This document shows, piece by piece, positions 17,174 through 27,431 of a DNA stretch of 64,000 nt. The notes under the pieces are model-generated. The model had not been told where the DNA came from. It worked only from the letters and a program-made list of their open reading frames with translations, and searched no databases. The DNA comes from Desulfobacca_B sp046538075 (lineage in GTDB: Bacteria > Desulfobacterota > Desulfobaccia > Desulfobaccales > Desulfobaccaceae). The stretch's first letter is position 1. Every line of letters starts with the position of its first letter. The stretch covers positions 7,008 through 71,007 of the forward strand of contig JBKHJN010000012.1 of the NCBI GenBank assembly GCA_046538075.1. Reading direction: 5' to 3'. The position numbers were made by a program, and so were the translations under genes.

Positions 17174-18571
17174 ATGAACATCAGGGTCCGATTGGGGGGG
17201 GTTTTTATTTGTTTGGCCATTGTTGCGGCTCCACTGGGGCTAATGGCTGCTGAGCCGCCGGTGCTGGACTTGCCCGAGTTGGTGAAGCTGGCGCTGGAAT
17301 ACAGCCCTCAGGTCAAGGCCAGCCAAAGCGAAGTGGAAGCTGCCAAGCAACAACATGAACAGGCTAAAAGTCATTATTATCCCCAGGTGGAGGCAGTGGC
17401 GATCACCGGCGTGGCTCCCAATACCCGGCGGCCGGAAGTACGGGGTAACCAGATCTATTTCCCTGACCCCAGTAACCGCATCCATGGGGTGAGTTGGTTT
17501 GGCCGCATAGATGCCCATGTTTTCCAACCGCTTTACACCTTTGGCAAAATTGCTTACCGCAAGCGAGCCGCGTCTCACAATGTCCAGGTGAAAAAGTCTC
17601 AGGTGGAAGAGAAAAAAGGGGATGTCATTTGGGATCTGGCCCAGGCCTATTATGGTCTGATTCTGGCTCAACAGGGGGTTGCAGAAGTAAAGGATGCCCG
17701 AGTCTATCTGGATGATATCCGACAGCGGATTAACCGCTTGCTCCAAGTCGGTTCGCCCGCGGTGCAGGAAAGCGATCGCTACCGGCTGGATATGTTCGAA
17801 GGGGCGGTAGATAAGTTCGCCGCCGAAGCCGAGGAGGGTGCCAAAGTCGCTTACAAGGCTCTCAAGGCCCTGATCGGCTATGGTCCCGACCAAAACTTCC
17901 GGGTGCCTCTGGAGTTGCCCCAACCCTCTGCTGCACCTCAGCCGCTGGAACATTATATTCAAAAAGCCCTGGATTTAAGGCCTGAGTTTACCCAACTGAA
18001 AGAAGGGTTAGAGGCCCGCAAGTTGCTGGTCGAAGCCGCCAAGGCTGACCGGTGGCCATCTCTTTTCCTAGGGTTAAAAGGTGCTTATGCCGGGGCGCCG
18101 GGGCGGCAAACCTGGCACAACCCCTATAATGAAGATTATTTCAATACCAGCTATGTCTTCCCCTATCTGGGGATGCACATGCATTTAGATTTTGGTATTA
18201 CCAAGGCCAAAATCGGCCAGGCCCAAGCCGAACTGCATCAATTAGAGAATCTGCAAGATACCGCGCTGATGGGGATTCCGGTCCAAGTGGCCCAGGCTTA
18301 TGGCAAGGTCAGCGAAAATTATAAGAAAACCGTGGGCCTGGATAAAGCTTATGTCAATGCCCGCCGCTGGCTGGTTACCGAGATCAGCAATTTTGACATG
18401 GGAATTGGCCAAATGGATAATATCTTTGATGCCTTTGAAAGTTTCGGGACCTACCGGGGAGATTATCTCCTGGCGCTCTATAATTATCATCTGGCTACGG
18501 TGGAGATGGACAAAGCCACCGGCCTGTACCAGGTCCGGCTTCCGGCCGCAGCAAAAGGCCAGGGCAAATAA
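17174..18571 (+). CDS. TolC-like outer-membrane efflux protein
   Basis: 465 residues starting MNIRVRLGGVFI with a signal peptide (cleavage near LMAAEP). The body has the alternating helical pattern of TolC/OEP proteins (LPELVKLALEYSPQVKASQSEV, QAYYGLILAQQGVAEVKDA, PYLGMHMHLDFGITKAKIGQAQAEL). It should form a trimeric outer-membrane channel. ATG 17174 with AGGGAGGAG just upstream is chosen over longer starts. A strong terminator follows at 18611-18635, and the RND gene next to it is its likely inner-membrane partner. Confidence 0.85.
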   Translation: MNIRVRLGGVFICLAIVAAPLGLMAAEPPVLDLPELVKLALEYSPQVKASQSEVEAAKQQHEQAKSHYYPQVEAVAITGVAPNTRRPEVRGNQIYFPDPSNRIHGVSWFGRIDAHVFQPLYTFGKIAYRKRAASHNVQVKKSQVEEKKGDVIWDLAQAYYGLILAQQGVAEVKDARVYLDDIRQRINRLLQVGSPAVQESDRYRLDMFEGAVDKFAAEAEEGAKVAYKALKALIGYGPDQNFRVPLELPQPSAAPQPLEHYIQKALDLRPEFTQLKEGLEARKLLVEAAKADRWPSLFLGLKGAYAGAPGRQTWHNPYNEDYFNTSYVFPYLGMHMHLDFGITKAKIGQAQAELHQLENLQDTALMGIPVQVAQAYGKVSENYKKTVGLDKAYVNARRWLVTEISNFDMGIGQMDNIFDAFESFGTYRGDYLLALYNYHLATVEMDKATGLYQVRLPAAAKGQGK

Positions 18572-18610
18572 GATTTTCTCCGTGGTTTAGCTAACTAACC
18601 TTAATTTTTA

Positions 18611-18635
18611 CCAGGGCCCACGGCCCTGGTTTTTT
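18611..18635 (+). terminator. Intrinsic terminator after the TolC-like gene
   Basis: An 8-bp stem CCAGGGCC / GGCCCTGG with a 3-nt loop (18611-18629) followed by six T. A textbook terminator, so the downstream RND gene is probably transcribed from its own promoter. Confidence 0.8.
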
Positions 18636-18786
18636 CTTAGGGTTACTTTCCGCCAAAGTTGCCCGGGGACCAGTCCTTGTGCAAATATCAGTGAATGATT
18701 ATAATTTAATTATTATTAATAATGAACCTATGTTCTGTATCATGATTTTACTGCTCAAGGTCTCAGGCTAAAAAGAGGCAAAGCCA

Positions 18787-21570
18787 TTGTCTGCTGAGAA
18801 AAAAATTGATCGCCTGATCCAGATCTGGGTCCGCCTACTGAATCGACTGGCCTGGCCGATTATAGCCATGGCGTTAGTTCTAGCCGGTCTGTCAGTTTAC
18901 TATACGGTCAGTAATATTACCTTTCAGACCAGCCGAAGCGGATTGATCGGGGGCGACCAGCGACTGATCGATTTGAAAGAACAACTGGAGGAGGAGTTCG
19001 GGAAAAGGGATGGGTTGGTAGTGGTGATTACCAACCATGACCGGCAACGCGCTATTGCCTTCGCCCAAGAGCTGGCCCAAGAATTACGTCAATACCCAGA
19101 AGATTTTCCCGAGCTGTTCTACCGGGTAAATCCGGAGCAGTTTAAGTCCTGGGCCCTTCTTTACCTGAAGCCGGAGCAGCTGCAACAGCTCCAGGAAAAG
19201 CTCCGAGAAGCCCGGCCGGTAATGGCGGAATTGGCGGCTGAGCCCTCGCTGCCGCGCTTCTTTCAAGCCATCAATGAAGAGATCACCCGGGATCTGCTCG
19301 GTGGGCTGTTCACGGGCTTCTTGCAGGAAGAAAAGGACCGGCTCCCGGACCTCGGTCTGTTGAATGCCACCTTGCAGGAATTCTATCATTCTTTGGAAAC
19401 CGGCAAGGCCTATGAATCTCCACTGCAAGCTTTTTTCCCTGAGGATTTAGGCAATTGGGAAGACCAGGGCTATTTCTTTACGGAAAGCAATAAATATTTA
19501 CTCTTGCTGGTCACCACCGGAGCCAAGGATTATACCGAATCGACCCAAGCCGTGACCCGGCTGCGGCAGATCGTCGATCAGGTTAAGCTGCGCCACCCAG
19601 ATATCGAGGTAGGGGTCACTGGTCCTGAAGCCCTGGAAGACGATGAAATGTCTGAAGCTCTTCAGGACATTACGCTGGCCACCTGGCTGTCGCTTACCGG
19701 TCAATTGCTGCTGCTGATCCTGTTTTTCCGCAGCCTCAAACGCCCTCTGGTGGAAGGAGTGGTGCTCGTCGTCGGACTTTGCTGGACCTTGGGGCTGGCC
19801 ACCCTGGTGGTGGGTCATCTCAACATCCTTTCCATGGTGTTTGCCCCCCTGATGTTGGGGATCACCATTGATTACGGCATCCATTGGTTCTGCCATTTAG
19901 AAGAGGAAGAAAACGGGACCAAACGCTGTACCCTAAGAGGGTTGCTGGGAACCCAAAGATACGGCACTCCAGGGATTATTTATGCGGCTCTGGCGACCAC
20001 CGCTTCATTCGTGCCGCTCATCTTTACCGGCTTTCGAGGATTGGCGGAACTGGGCCTGATCCTGTTCATGGGCATCCCGGTCATGCTGTTGGTCACTCTT
20101 TTGTTACAGCCGGCTCTGGTCTTAAAGGTGGAAAAATGTTTGGCAGATGGAACCACCAAAGCCCCCGAACCACGTCCCCATCCGTTTATGTCGGTCAAAT
20201 GGAAGCGGCCCAAACTGATCCTGGCGGTAGGACTGGTGCTTTTCGCCCTGGGCGGGTTCAGTGTCTTCCATGTCCCCTTTGATTTAAACCCCTTGAACCT
20301 GCAAAACCCCGACACCGAGTCGGTGGTATGGGAACACAAACTATTGGAGGACGCTCAATATTCCAGTGTTTATGGGGTGATGACGGTATGCTCCCCGGAA
20401 GACATCCAGGCCCAGAGCCAGGCCCTGAAGAATTTGCCCACAGTATCGCATGCGGAATCCATTCTGTCGTTCCTGCCCTCTGATCCGAAATATAAACAGG
20501 ATTTGCTAAAAGAACTGGAGCCAGTGATCGGCCCGATCGACTTTCCGGCGCAGCCCGCCAAGTCTTCCTCGCCGGCAGAGCTGGCTACGGTGCTGGGGCG
20601 CATTCACTTCAAGTTGTCACGGGCTGAGGAGAGTGGTTGGCAGCCCGAAAGCCCAGAGACTTTAGCCCAACTGGATGAAGCCAATAAGTTACTCTCCCGC
20701 CTTGTGACTTTATTGCGTCAGAATCCGGATGCGGAGTTGGTCTCCCGCCTGAGAAATTTTGAACAGCATTTCTTAGCCGATCTTAAAGATAAGTGGGACC
20801 TGCTGAAGAGCAATCTAAATGCGCCTCCCCCCCGGATTGCGGACCTGCCGCAGCAGGTGCGGGAGCGGTTTATCAGCTCCCGGGGCAATTATCTGATTCG
20901 CATCTTCCCGGCCCAAGATGTTTGGGACCGGGAACCCCTAAAGAGATTTGTCCAGGATCTCCGCAGCGTGGATCCAGATGTGGTCGGCGATCCGGTATTG
21001 CTTTATGTCTTTACTTCGGCCTTTCGCAATGCCTGCCTGTGGGCGGCGGGAATGGCGGTAATGGCGGTTACTTGCGTATTAGTGGTCTTTTTCCGCAACC
21101 TGAAGTTGGCGCTGCTAGCCCTGCTACCGCTGCTGGTGGGCACCGGCTGGACCCTGAACCTGATGTGGCTGCTAGATATGTCCTTCAATCAAGCCAATGT
21201 CTTGTTCCTGCCCCTGATCTTAGGGGAAGGCATGGAATACGGTATTGTCATACTGACCCGCTGGAAAATCGACCAGGTGGCCCGCACTATTACCCTGCCC
21301 GCCAGTATAGCCAAAGGAGTCACCTTGTCGGCTTTGACCACTGCAGTGGGTTTTGGTAGTTTGATGGTTTCCGGCCATCAGGGGGTGTTCAGTTTGGGGC
21401 TGTTGGCGACAATGGGAAGCACAAGCGTTCTGATTGCCGCCTTAAGCGTTCTTCCTGCCGTTCTCCGGCTGTGGGGGCAGCGAGAGGCCTACTCGGTTGC
21501 CGATGTCAAATTGTTAACCGAAAATGGAAGTATAACGGCATTTAGATATGAAAAAGAGGAGAGCCAATGA
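18787..21570 (+). CDS. RND-family (HpnN/MMPL-like) lipid transporter
   Basis: 927 residues, a two-fold repeat of membrane helix plus large periplasmic loop. The central helices carry the RND proton-relay-type motifs GITIDYG (first half) and GEGMEYG (second half, Glu replacing Asp). The sequence is close in layout to HpnN, the hopanoid-associated RND exporter, and to MmpL proteins. Start TTG 18787. The stop overlaps the next gene (MlaC-like) by 4 bp (ATGA). With an MlaC/HpnM-like partner and a TolC-like protein, it should move hopanoids or other lipids toward the outer membrane. The substrate is not shown. Confidence 0.85.
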   Translation: MSAEKKIDRLIQIWVRLLNRLAWPIIAMALVLAGLSVYYTVSNITFQTSRSGLIGGDQRLIDLKEQLEEEFGKRDGLVVVITNHDRQRAIAFAQELAQELRQYPEDFPELFYRVNPEQFKSWALLYLKPEQLQQLQEKLREARPVMAELAAEPSLPRFFQAINEEITRDLLGGLFTGFLQEEKDRLPDLGLLNATLQEFYHSLETGKAYESPLQAFFPEDLGNWEDQGYFFTESNKYLLLLVTTGAKDYTESTQAVTRLRQIVDQVKLRHPDIEVGVTGPEALEDDEMSEALQDITLATWLSLTGQLLLLILFFRSLKRPLVEGVVLVVGLCWTLGLATLVVGHLNILSMVFAPLMLGITIDYGIHWFCHLEEEENGTKRCTLRGLLGTQRYGTPGIIYAALATTASFVPLIFTGFRGLAELGLILFMGIPVMLLVTLLLQPALVLKVEKCLADGTTKAPEPRPHPFMSVKWKRPKLILAVGLVLFALGGFSVFHVPFDLNPLNLQNPDTESVVWEHKLLEDAQYSSVYGVMTVCSPEDIQAQSQALKNLPTVSHAESILSFLPSDPKYKQDLLKELEPVIGPIDFPAQPAKSSSPAELATVLGRIHFKLSRAEESGWQPESPETLAQLDEANKLLSRLVTLLRQNPDAELVSRLRNFEQHFLADLKDKWDLLKSNLNAPPPRIADLPQQVRERFISSRGNYLIRIFPAQDVWDREPLKRFVQDLRSVDPDVVGDPVLLYVFTSAFRNACLWAAGMAVMAVTCVLVVFFRNLKLALLALLPLLVGTGWTLNLMWLLDMSFNQANVLFLPLILGEGMEYGIVILTRWKIDQVARTITLPASIAKGVTLSALTTAVGFGSLMVSGHQGVFSLGLLATMGSTSVLIAALSVLPAVLRLWGQREAYSVADVKLLTENGSITAFRYEKEESQ

Positions 21571-22166
21571 AAAAATATCGCCTAGTGGCATGGGTCTTAA
21601 CCGCGCTTTTATGTCTCCCGGTGGGCGCCCGGGCTGAAACCCCGACCGCATATGTTAAGGGGATCTTGCAGAAAGTGTTGGCCATTCAGAATGATCCAGC
21701 TTTGGCGGGCCCGGCCCACCAAGCGGCCCGCTCCCAGGCCATCCGCCAGATCATTAAAGCGAATTTTGATTTTTCCATGATGGCCCGCGATTCTTTAGGA
21801 CCTACTTACAACCGTCTCTCAGCCAGCCAGGCCCGGGAGTTTGAACAAATCTTCGCCCGGTTATTTCAAGACTCCTATACTCGCCTGGTGGTAAACTTCC
21901 TCAAGCGGGAAACCATCCAATACCACCAGGAGTCAGTGCAAGGGGACCGGGCTCAGGTAAAAACCACCATCGTCCGCATCAATGAAACCATCCCGGTAGA
22001 ATATCTCATGCGTTCTCGCTCCCAGGGATGGGTGTTATATGATGTCAAAGTGGACGGAGTCAGCATTTTACAAACCTATAAAGACCAATTTGCCCGGGTC
22101 ATTCAGAATCAATCCTTCTCTTTTCTGTTGAATCGCATGAAAACGCAGGCCCAAGCCTTGGACTAG
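21567..22166 (+). CDS. MlaC/Ttg2D (HpnM-like) periplasmic lipid-binding protein
   Basis: 199 residues: a Sec signal (cleavage near ARAE) followed by the MlaC domain (YVKGILQKVLAIQNDP, IRQIIKANFDFSMMAR, ARLFQDSYTRLVVNFL, VYDVKVDGVSILQTYK). The family binds phospholipids in the periplasm and shuttles them between membranes, and HpnM is its hopanoid-linked form. Start ATG 21567 is embedded in the RND gene's stop, so the two are translationally coupled. Confidence 0.88.
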   Translation: MKKYRLVAWVLTALLCLPVGARAETPTAYVKGILQKVLAIQNDPALAGPAHQAARSQAIRQIIKANFDFSMMARDSLGPTYNRLSASQAREFEQIFARLFQDSYTRLVVNFLKRETIQYHQESVQGDRAQVKTTIVRINETIPVEYLMRSRSQGWVLYDVKVDGVSILQTYKDQFARVIQNQSFSFLLNRMKTQAQALD

Positions 22167-22368
22167 CAGCTGATCGAGACTCTAAAAACTGACTGTCAAT
22201 ACCAAACCGCCAGCCGCGACCTTGGCTCGGATTTGCCAGGACCGAGGGCCGATAATTCATAATTTAGGTTCGGCCCCGCTGTCACCGAGTAAAAATACTT
22301 GGGGGTAATTTACGCGGCTCCCCGGGTTGTTTTCCCCTTTGAGGTGATTTGTGGTATGGTAGAGCATC

Positions 22369-25300
22369 ATGGAAATCATTGCTGATCTGCACATTCATTC
22401 TCACTTTTCCCGGGCTACCGGAAAGCTGGCTGATTTAGAACATTTGGACCTGTGGGCCGCCTACAAAGGGGTGGACCTGCTGGGCACCGGCGATTGCACC
22501 CACCCCGGCTGGTTGGAGGAGATGGCCGCCCGGCTGCAGCCGGTCGATGACGGGGTTTATCAATTACGCCCTGAACTGGCTCTGGCCCGGCAGGTAGGCG
22601 GGCCGCGGTGGGCCGCTGTATCCCCCACCCGTTTTGTGATCACTGGAGAGATCAGCAGTATTTATAAAAAACAGGGGCGGACCCGCAAGGTCCATACCCT
22701 GGTGCTGCTCCCGTCCCTGGAAGCGGCTCAGAATCTATCGGCGCGGCTGGGCCGCCTGGGAAATGTGACCTCTGATGGCCGCCCGATTCTGGGGTTGGAT
22801 GCCAAACATTTGCTGGAAGTGATTCTGGAGGTGGAGCCCCAGGCCCTGGTCATCCCGGCCCATGTCTGGACCCCTTGGTTTTCGGTATTCGGCTCCAAAA
22901 GCGGCTTCGACAGCCTGGAAGAGTGTTACGAGGAGTTGACTGACCAGATTTTTGCTTTAGAGACCGGCTTGTCCTCCGACCCCCCGATGAACTGGCGCTG
23001 GAGCGCCCTGGACCGTTTTCTGTTGGTATCTAATTCTGATGCCCATTCGCCCCGAAAAATTGGCCGGGAAGCCAATATCCTCACCGTGCCGGCGACTTAT
23101 CCGGCCCTGACTCACGCCCTGAAAACCGGTACCGGTTTCAGGGGGACCATCGAGTTTTTTCCCGAGGAGGGCAAGTACCATCTGGACGGCCACCGAAAAT
23201 GCCGACAGCGGCTGCAGCCGGCTGAGACCAAAAAATGGCAGGGACTTTGCCCGGTCTGCCAGAAGCCGGTGACCCTGGGGGTGTTGCATCGGGTGCAGGA
23301 ACTGGCCGATCGCCAAACCCCCGAGCCGCCAGAAGGAGTAGCGGGTTACGAATCACTGATCCCCCTGCCGGAAATCTTGGCCGAGATTTTCCAGGTCAAT
23401 TCAGGCAGCAAAAAGGTTGAAGAAAACTATTTCCGCCTCTTAGATCGTCTGGGGCCGGAATTGGCCATCCTGCGCCGGGTCCCGGTGGAGGAACTGCAGC
23501 GTCAGGGAGGGCCGCTTCTGGCCGCTGCCATTGCCAAGATACGGCAGCGCCAGGTCCATATCGAGGCCGGGTATGACGGCGAATATGGGACGATTCGATT
23601 ATTTGAGCCTGCAGAGCGACAACAACTTAACCGCCAGGCGGCTTTTTATATGGTTCTGGCCGATTCCCGGCCGACGGCGCCATTACCGGCTTCCCCCGAG
23701 GTACAATCAATGGCGGCGCCTTTGGCGACCCCAACGGAGACGGAGCCGCTGGCACCGGGGGAGACTGCTGCTCCGGCTGCCCACCCGGAGCACCCCATCC
23801 TGGCTGGCCTTAATCAACAACAACTGGCGGCGGTTATCCATGACGGTTCCCCGCTGTTGGTGCAGGCCGGACCAGGTACCGGCAAGACCCGGGCCCTGAC
23901 CCATCGCATTGCCTATCTGTTGCACAGCGGACAGGCCCGTCCGGAGGAGATCCTGGGGCTTACCTTTACCCGCCAGGCGGCGGCGGAAATGCGCACCCGG
24001 CTGCAGACTTTGTTGCCAAATTTTCCAAGGCTGGACAGCATCTCGATCAAGACCTTCCATGCCCTGGGAGGGCAAATTCTACAAGAATGCGATCCTTCGC
24101 CGCGCCAGGTGCTTACCGAAGAAGAGCGTCGCAGCCTGCTGCGCCAGATCGCCAAACAACACCAAAGTTCTTTGAAAGAGATCGATCAGGCCCTGGTTCA
24201 CTACAAGCAGAACCTCCTTTATCCCCAAGATATAGCGGCAATGGAGCCGCCTCCGGATTATTTGGCCCCCTACCAGACCTATGAAGCGGCTCTGGAACAG
24301 ACCGGCCGCTGGGATTTTGACGACCTGGTGGCCCGACCGGTGCGGCTGCTGCAACGCCATCCGGAATTGCCATGCCGCTACCAGGCCCGCTACCCCTACC
24401 TGTTGGTAGATGAGTACCAGGATGTCAATCAGGCCCAATATACCCTGCTGCGTCTGCTGGCCGCCGGCCCGGCCCCGCAATTGTTTGTCATTGGCGACCC
24501 TGATCAGGCTATTTATGGATTTCGGGGGGCCCAGCCGCACTATTTCCACCGCTTTAGCCAGGACTGGGTCGGGGCTAAAGTAATAACGTTTACTGATAGT
24601 TATCGGCTGCCAGAGCCGATTTTGCGAGCCGCCCAGCAGGTAGTTGCCGGCCCTGGAGCGGAATCCCGGTTGGTCTCCCGGCGGCCCGGAAATCTGCCTT
24701 TAGTGCTGCTCGAAGCTGCCTCGGAAATTTCGGAGGCCCAGCAGATCATCCGGCAAATCGAATCTTTAGTCGGCGGCACCAGTCATCTGGCCCTGGAAGA
24801 TGAGAAAATCCGGCAATCAGCCTTTCAGACCCCGGTCAGTTTCCGGGACATTGCCATCCTCTACCGGGTCCACGCCTTGGGGCTGGTCCTGGAACAGCAG
24901 CTGCAAGCTGCTGGCGTCCCCTGTCAACAGGCCAAGGAAGACATCGGCCCGGAATTCACCGGCCTTGATTTTCAAGCCGAAAAGGTGTCGCTGCTATCTT
25001 TGCACGCCGCCAAAGGATTGGAATTTCCATATGTGTTTATTGCCGGCTGTGAAACCGGATTGCTGCCCTATGAACCCCCAGGGGAAGCCCCTTCAGATCC
25101 GGAAGAAGAACGCCGTCTTTTCTATGTCGGCCTGACTCGGGCCACTCATCAGGTTTTCCTGAGTCGGGCCCGGACTCGCACTCTATGGGGGGAGAAACGC
25201 TCGCCCCGGCTTTCTCCTCTGGTAGCCGCCATCAGTCCCGATCTTCTGCAGCGCCCCCAAATTTGCTCGGACCGGGATCGAAAACCCCGACAGAAGGAAC

Positions 25301-25374
25301 TTTTTGATTTACTGGTGCAATCCTCCCACGGAATGGCGAAAAGTGGACGAAACCAGCGCCACTTCCGAAAATAA
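22369..25374 (+). CDS. Endonuclease Q-like PHP domain fused to UvrD-type helicase
   Basis: 1001 residues. The N-terminus (about 1-400) is a PHP domain with DLHIHSHFS, TGDCTHPGW, VIPAHVWTPW and SNSDAHSP, plus a CxxC ribbon (GLCPVCQK). This is the EndoQ pattern, an enzyme that nicks 5' of deaminated bases or abasic sites. The second half has the Superfamily-1 helicase signatures QAGPGTGKT (Walker A, K506), TFTRQAAAEM, VDEYQDVNQ (D681), IYGFRGA and LTRATHQVFLSRA. The helicase part is only about 530 residues, so the 2B region is reduced. The fusion suggests lesion nicking coupled to strand removal. Domain calls are firm; the combined function is inferred. Confidence 0.88.
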   Translation: MEIIADLHIHSHFSRATGKLADLEHLDLWAAYKGVDLLGTGDCTHPGWLEEMAARLQPVDDGVYQLRPELALARQVGGPRWAAVSPTRFVITGEISSIYKKQGRTRKVHTLVLLPSLEAAQNLSARLGRLGNVTSDGRPILGLDAKHLLEVILEVEPQALVIPAHVWTPWFSVFGSKSGFDSLEECYEELTDQIFALETGLSSDPPMNWRWSALDRFLLVSNSDAHSPRKIGREANILTVPATYPALTHALKTGTGFRGTIEFFPEEGKYHLDGHRKCRQRLQPAETKKWQGLCPVCQKPVTLGVLHRVQELADRQTPEPPEGVAGYESLIPLPEILAEIFQVNSGSKKVEENYFRLLDRLGPELAILRRVPVEELQRQGGPLLAAAIAKIRQRQVHIEAGYDGEYGTIRLFEPAERQQLNRQAAFYMVLADSRPTAPLPASPEVQSMAAPLATPTETEPLAPGETAAPAAHPEHPILAGLNQQQLAAVIHDGSPLLVQAGPGTGKTRALTHRIAYLLHSGQARPEEILGLTFTRQAAAEMRTRLQTLLPNFPRLDSISIKTFHALGGQILQECDPSPRQVLTEEERRSLLRQIAKQHQSSLKEIDQALVHYKQNLLYPQDIAAMEPPPDYLAPYQTYEAALEQTGRWDFDDLVARPVRLLQRHPELPCRYQARYPYLLVDEYQDVNQAQYTLLRLLAAGPAPQLFVIGDPDQAIYGFRGAQPHYFHRFSQDWVGAKVITFTDSYRLPEPILRAAQQVVAGPGAESRLVSRRPGNLPLVLLEAASEISEAQQIIRQIESLVGGTSHLALEDEKIRQSAFQTPVSFRDIAILYRVHALGLVLEQQLQAAGVPCQQAKEDIGPEFTGLDFQAEKVSLLSLHAAKGLEFPYVFIAGCETGLLPYEPPGEAPSDPEEERRLFYVGLTRATHQVFLSRARTRTLWGEKRSPRLSPLVAAISPDLLQRPQICSDRDRKPRQKELFDLLVQSSHGMAKSGRNQRHFRK

Positions 25375-25422
25375 ACCCCGGTCTTTCTGATAGAGTTTAA
25401 TAATCATCGACTGGCGTTGAAC

Positions 25423-27258
25423 ATGGCTATAGTGAGGATTGGGTTTTTTGTGATACTGACCCTGGTCTTATGGGGCCTGGCCGTTCCGGTGGAGGCCAAC
25501 CCCAAGGAATCAGATCGTCTGACAATCCGTTCCTTTAAGATTTTCGGGGCCCGGACCGTCTCCCCCAAAGATATATGGGAAGAAATAATGACCCCCCGGC
25601 CTTCAATTTGGCCCTGGAAAAAGCCGCCAGTTTTCGATCCGGAGGAATTGAAGCTGGATGTCAAGCGGGTTCAGAGCCTCTATCGCCGGGAGGGGTTCTA
25701 CCATGCCCGCATCGTCCCCGAAGTCAAGCAGCTGCCGGGAAATCAGGTGGAGATTCGCCTGAACATCACCGAGGGCATCTATGTCAGAGTGGACCGGGTC
25801 AACCTGAGCGTGGCCGCCGCGGCCGAAGAGATCGATCTAACCCCGGTTTGGGAAGAACCGGCTATTAAGCCTGGTCAGCGTTTTACGGAATCGAGATACG
25901 AAGATTTTAAAAAGCAGATCATGGATTATCTGTTAGACTACGGTTATCCCAAAGCCCGGATTGAGGGCGAGGTATTGTTATATCCTGATCGAAATCTGGC
26001 GAAGGTCAATGTGCAAGCCTGGCCGGGACCGCTTTGCCGGTTCGCCCCCATCAGGATCACTGGTAAAGACTTGCGAACTCCGGAAACTTTGATCCGCCGT
26101 AGTTTGACCTTTCGTCCCGGGGAAATTTTTTCCCTGGCTAAGATTTACGACAGCCAGAGTAAACTCTATGCCCTGGACCTGTTTCAAAGTGTGGTGGTGA
26201 CGCCTGAAAAAGTCCCCCCCCGGCAGACCCAGATTCCGATTACCGTGACCCTGACGGAGAGAAAGAAACGCTCCTTCAAACTGGGGGCGGGGTATGGCAG
26301 TGAGGATGAATTCCGGGGCCGCGCCATCTTGCGGTTCCGCAATCTGGCCGGCGGCGGCCGCCTACTTGATCTGAATACCAAGTATTCCCGCCTGGAAACC
26401 CGTTTTGAAGGGTCGTTTGACAATCCCCAAATTTTTAATACTTTTGCCAATCTGAGGGTTGATTCGGGATTTCTCCGCCGCTATCTTCCCGGCTTCACCG
26501 ATAGATCGATCTACACCCGGGAGGTGCTGGAAAGAGACCTTCCCTGGCAGTTTAAAGGTTATTTAGGACATGGGCTGGAGTTTGCCCGGCCGTATAATAT
26601 ACCTCTGGAAACTCTGCAACTGCTGCCTGAAACTGAGACCGGGAAAACTTACCAGTCCTCCATGCTGCTGTGGGGACTCAGCCGGGATTCGACCGATAAC
26701 CCGGCAGATCCGCAGCAGGGCAGCACGGTTTTTCTGGCCGGAGAATATGCCCCGGATTTTTTCGGTTCCCGCCTGCAGTTTGTCCGCAGCTCAATGGAGG
26801 GCCGTTACTATCAAAACCTGGGCCGGAAATACTTTGTCCTGGCCAGTCGGGTTAAATTCGGCCTTATCAACCCTATTCAGCAGACTGATGAAATCCCCAT
26901 TGTCCGCCGGTTCTTCAGCGGCGGCATGGGCAGTGTGCGAGGATACCGCCTGGATTATCTCGGTCCCCGCAACCGGGCGGGCAACCCGTTGGGGGGCCAA
27001 TCCATATTGGAAGGCAGTCTGGAATTCCGCTTCCCGATCTACAATGAGCTTAGAGGGGTCGCGTTTATGGATTGTGGCAATGTGTTCCTGGAAATGGAGG
27101 ATACCGATCTCGGGCAGCTTAAATACGGCGCCGGTTTTGGATTACGCTACCAGACCCCGGTCGGGCCGCTGGGACTGGACGTCGGCTTCCCCTTGAATCC
27201 GATTGACCCGAGGCGAGATAATTATCAAATCTATTTTACAATTGGCCATGCCTTTTAA
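25423..27258 (+). CDS. tamA: TamA-like Omp85 outer-membrane assembly protein
   Basis: About 611 residues. The signal peptide (IGFFVILTLVLWGLAVPVEA) is followed by three POTRA-like domains (about 30-260, for example LTIRSFKIFGARTVSPKD and FAPIRITGKDLRTPETLI) and a C-terminal Omp85 barrel that contains the lid-lock-like motif GSVRGYRLDYLGPRN and ends in F. With the TamB-like gene downstream it forms the TAM module that inserts outer-membrane proteins or moves lipids. ATG 25423 is used; TTG 25417 is two codons longer. BamA is less likely because only three POTRAs are visible and TamB follows. Confidence 0.85.
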   Translation: MAIVRIGFFVILTLVLWGLAVPVEANPKESDRLTIRSFKIFGARTVSPKDIWEEIMTPRPSIWPWKKPPVFDPEELKLDVKRVQSLYRREGFYHARIVPEVKQLPGNQVEIRLNITEGIYVRVDRVNLSVAAAAEEIDLTPVWEEPAIKPGQRFTESRYEDFKKQIMDYLLDYGYPKARIEGEVLLYPDRNLAKVNVQAWPGPLCRFAPIRITGKDLRTPETLIRRSLTFRPGEIFSLAKIYDSQSKLYALDLFQSVVVTPEKVPPRQTQIPITVTLTERKKRSFKLGAGYGSEDEFRGRAILRFRNLAGGGRLLDLNTKYSRLETRFEGSFDNPQIFNTFANLRVDSGFLRRYLPGFTDRSIYTREVLERDLPWQFKGYLGHGLEFARPYNIPLETLQLLPETETGKTYQSSMLLWGLSRDSTDNPADPQQGSTVFLAGEYAPDFFGSRLQFVRSSMEGRYYQNLGRKYFVLASRVKFGLINPIQQTDEIPIVRRFFSGGMGSVRGYRLDYLGPRNRAGNPLGGQSILEGSLEFRFPIYNELRGVAFMDCGNVFLEMEDTDLGQLKYGAGFGLRYQTPVGPLGLDVGFPLNPIDPRRDNYQIYFTIGHAF

Positions 27259-27431
27259 TTAGTTTCGAGCTTTTAGTTTCGGGTTTTGAGTACAGGGGCA
27301 GCAAGGAAAGCTTTTTGATTTTGGCTAAATTGGTGTTTAAAATATAAAGATCTTTTAACATTTTAAACTACTTCATGAGGACAAAAATTCCACCCCCAAA
27401 TCAGTAAGAAATGTTTAATTGGGTGTATTAG

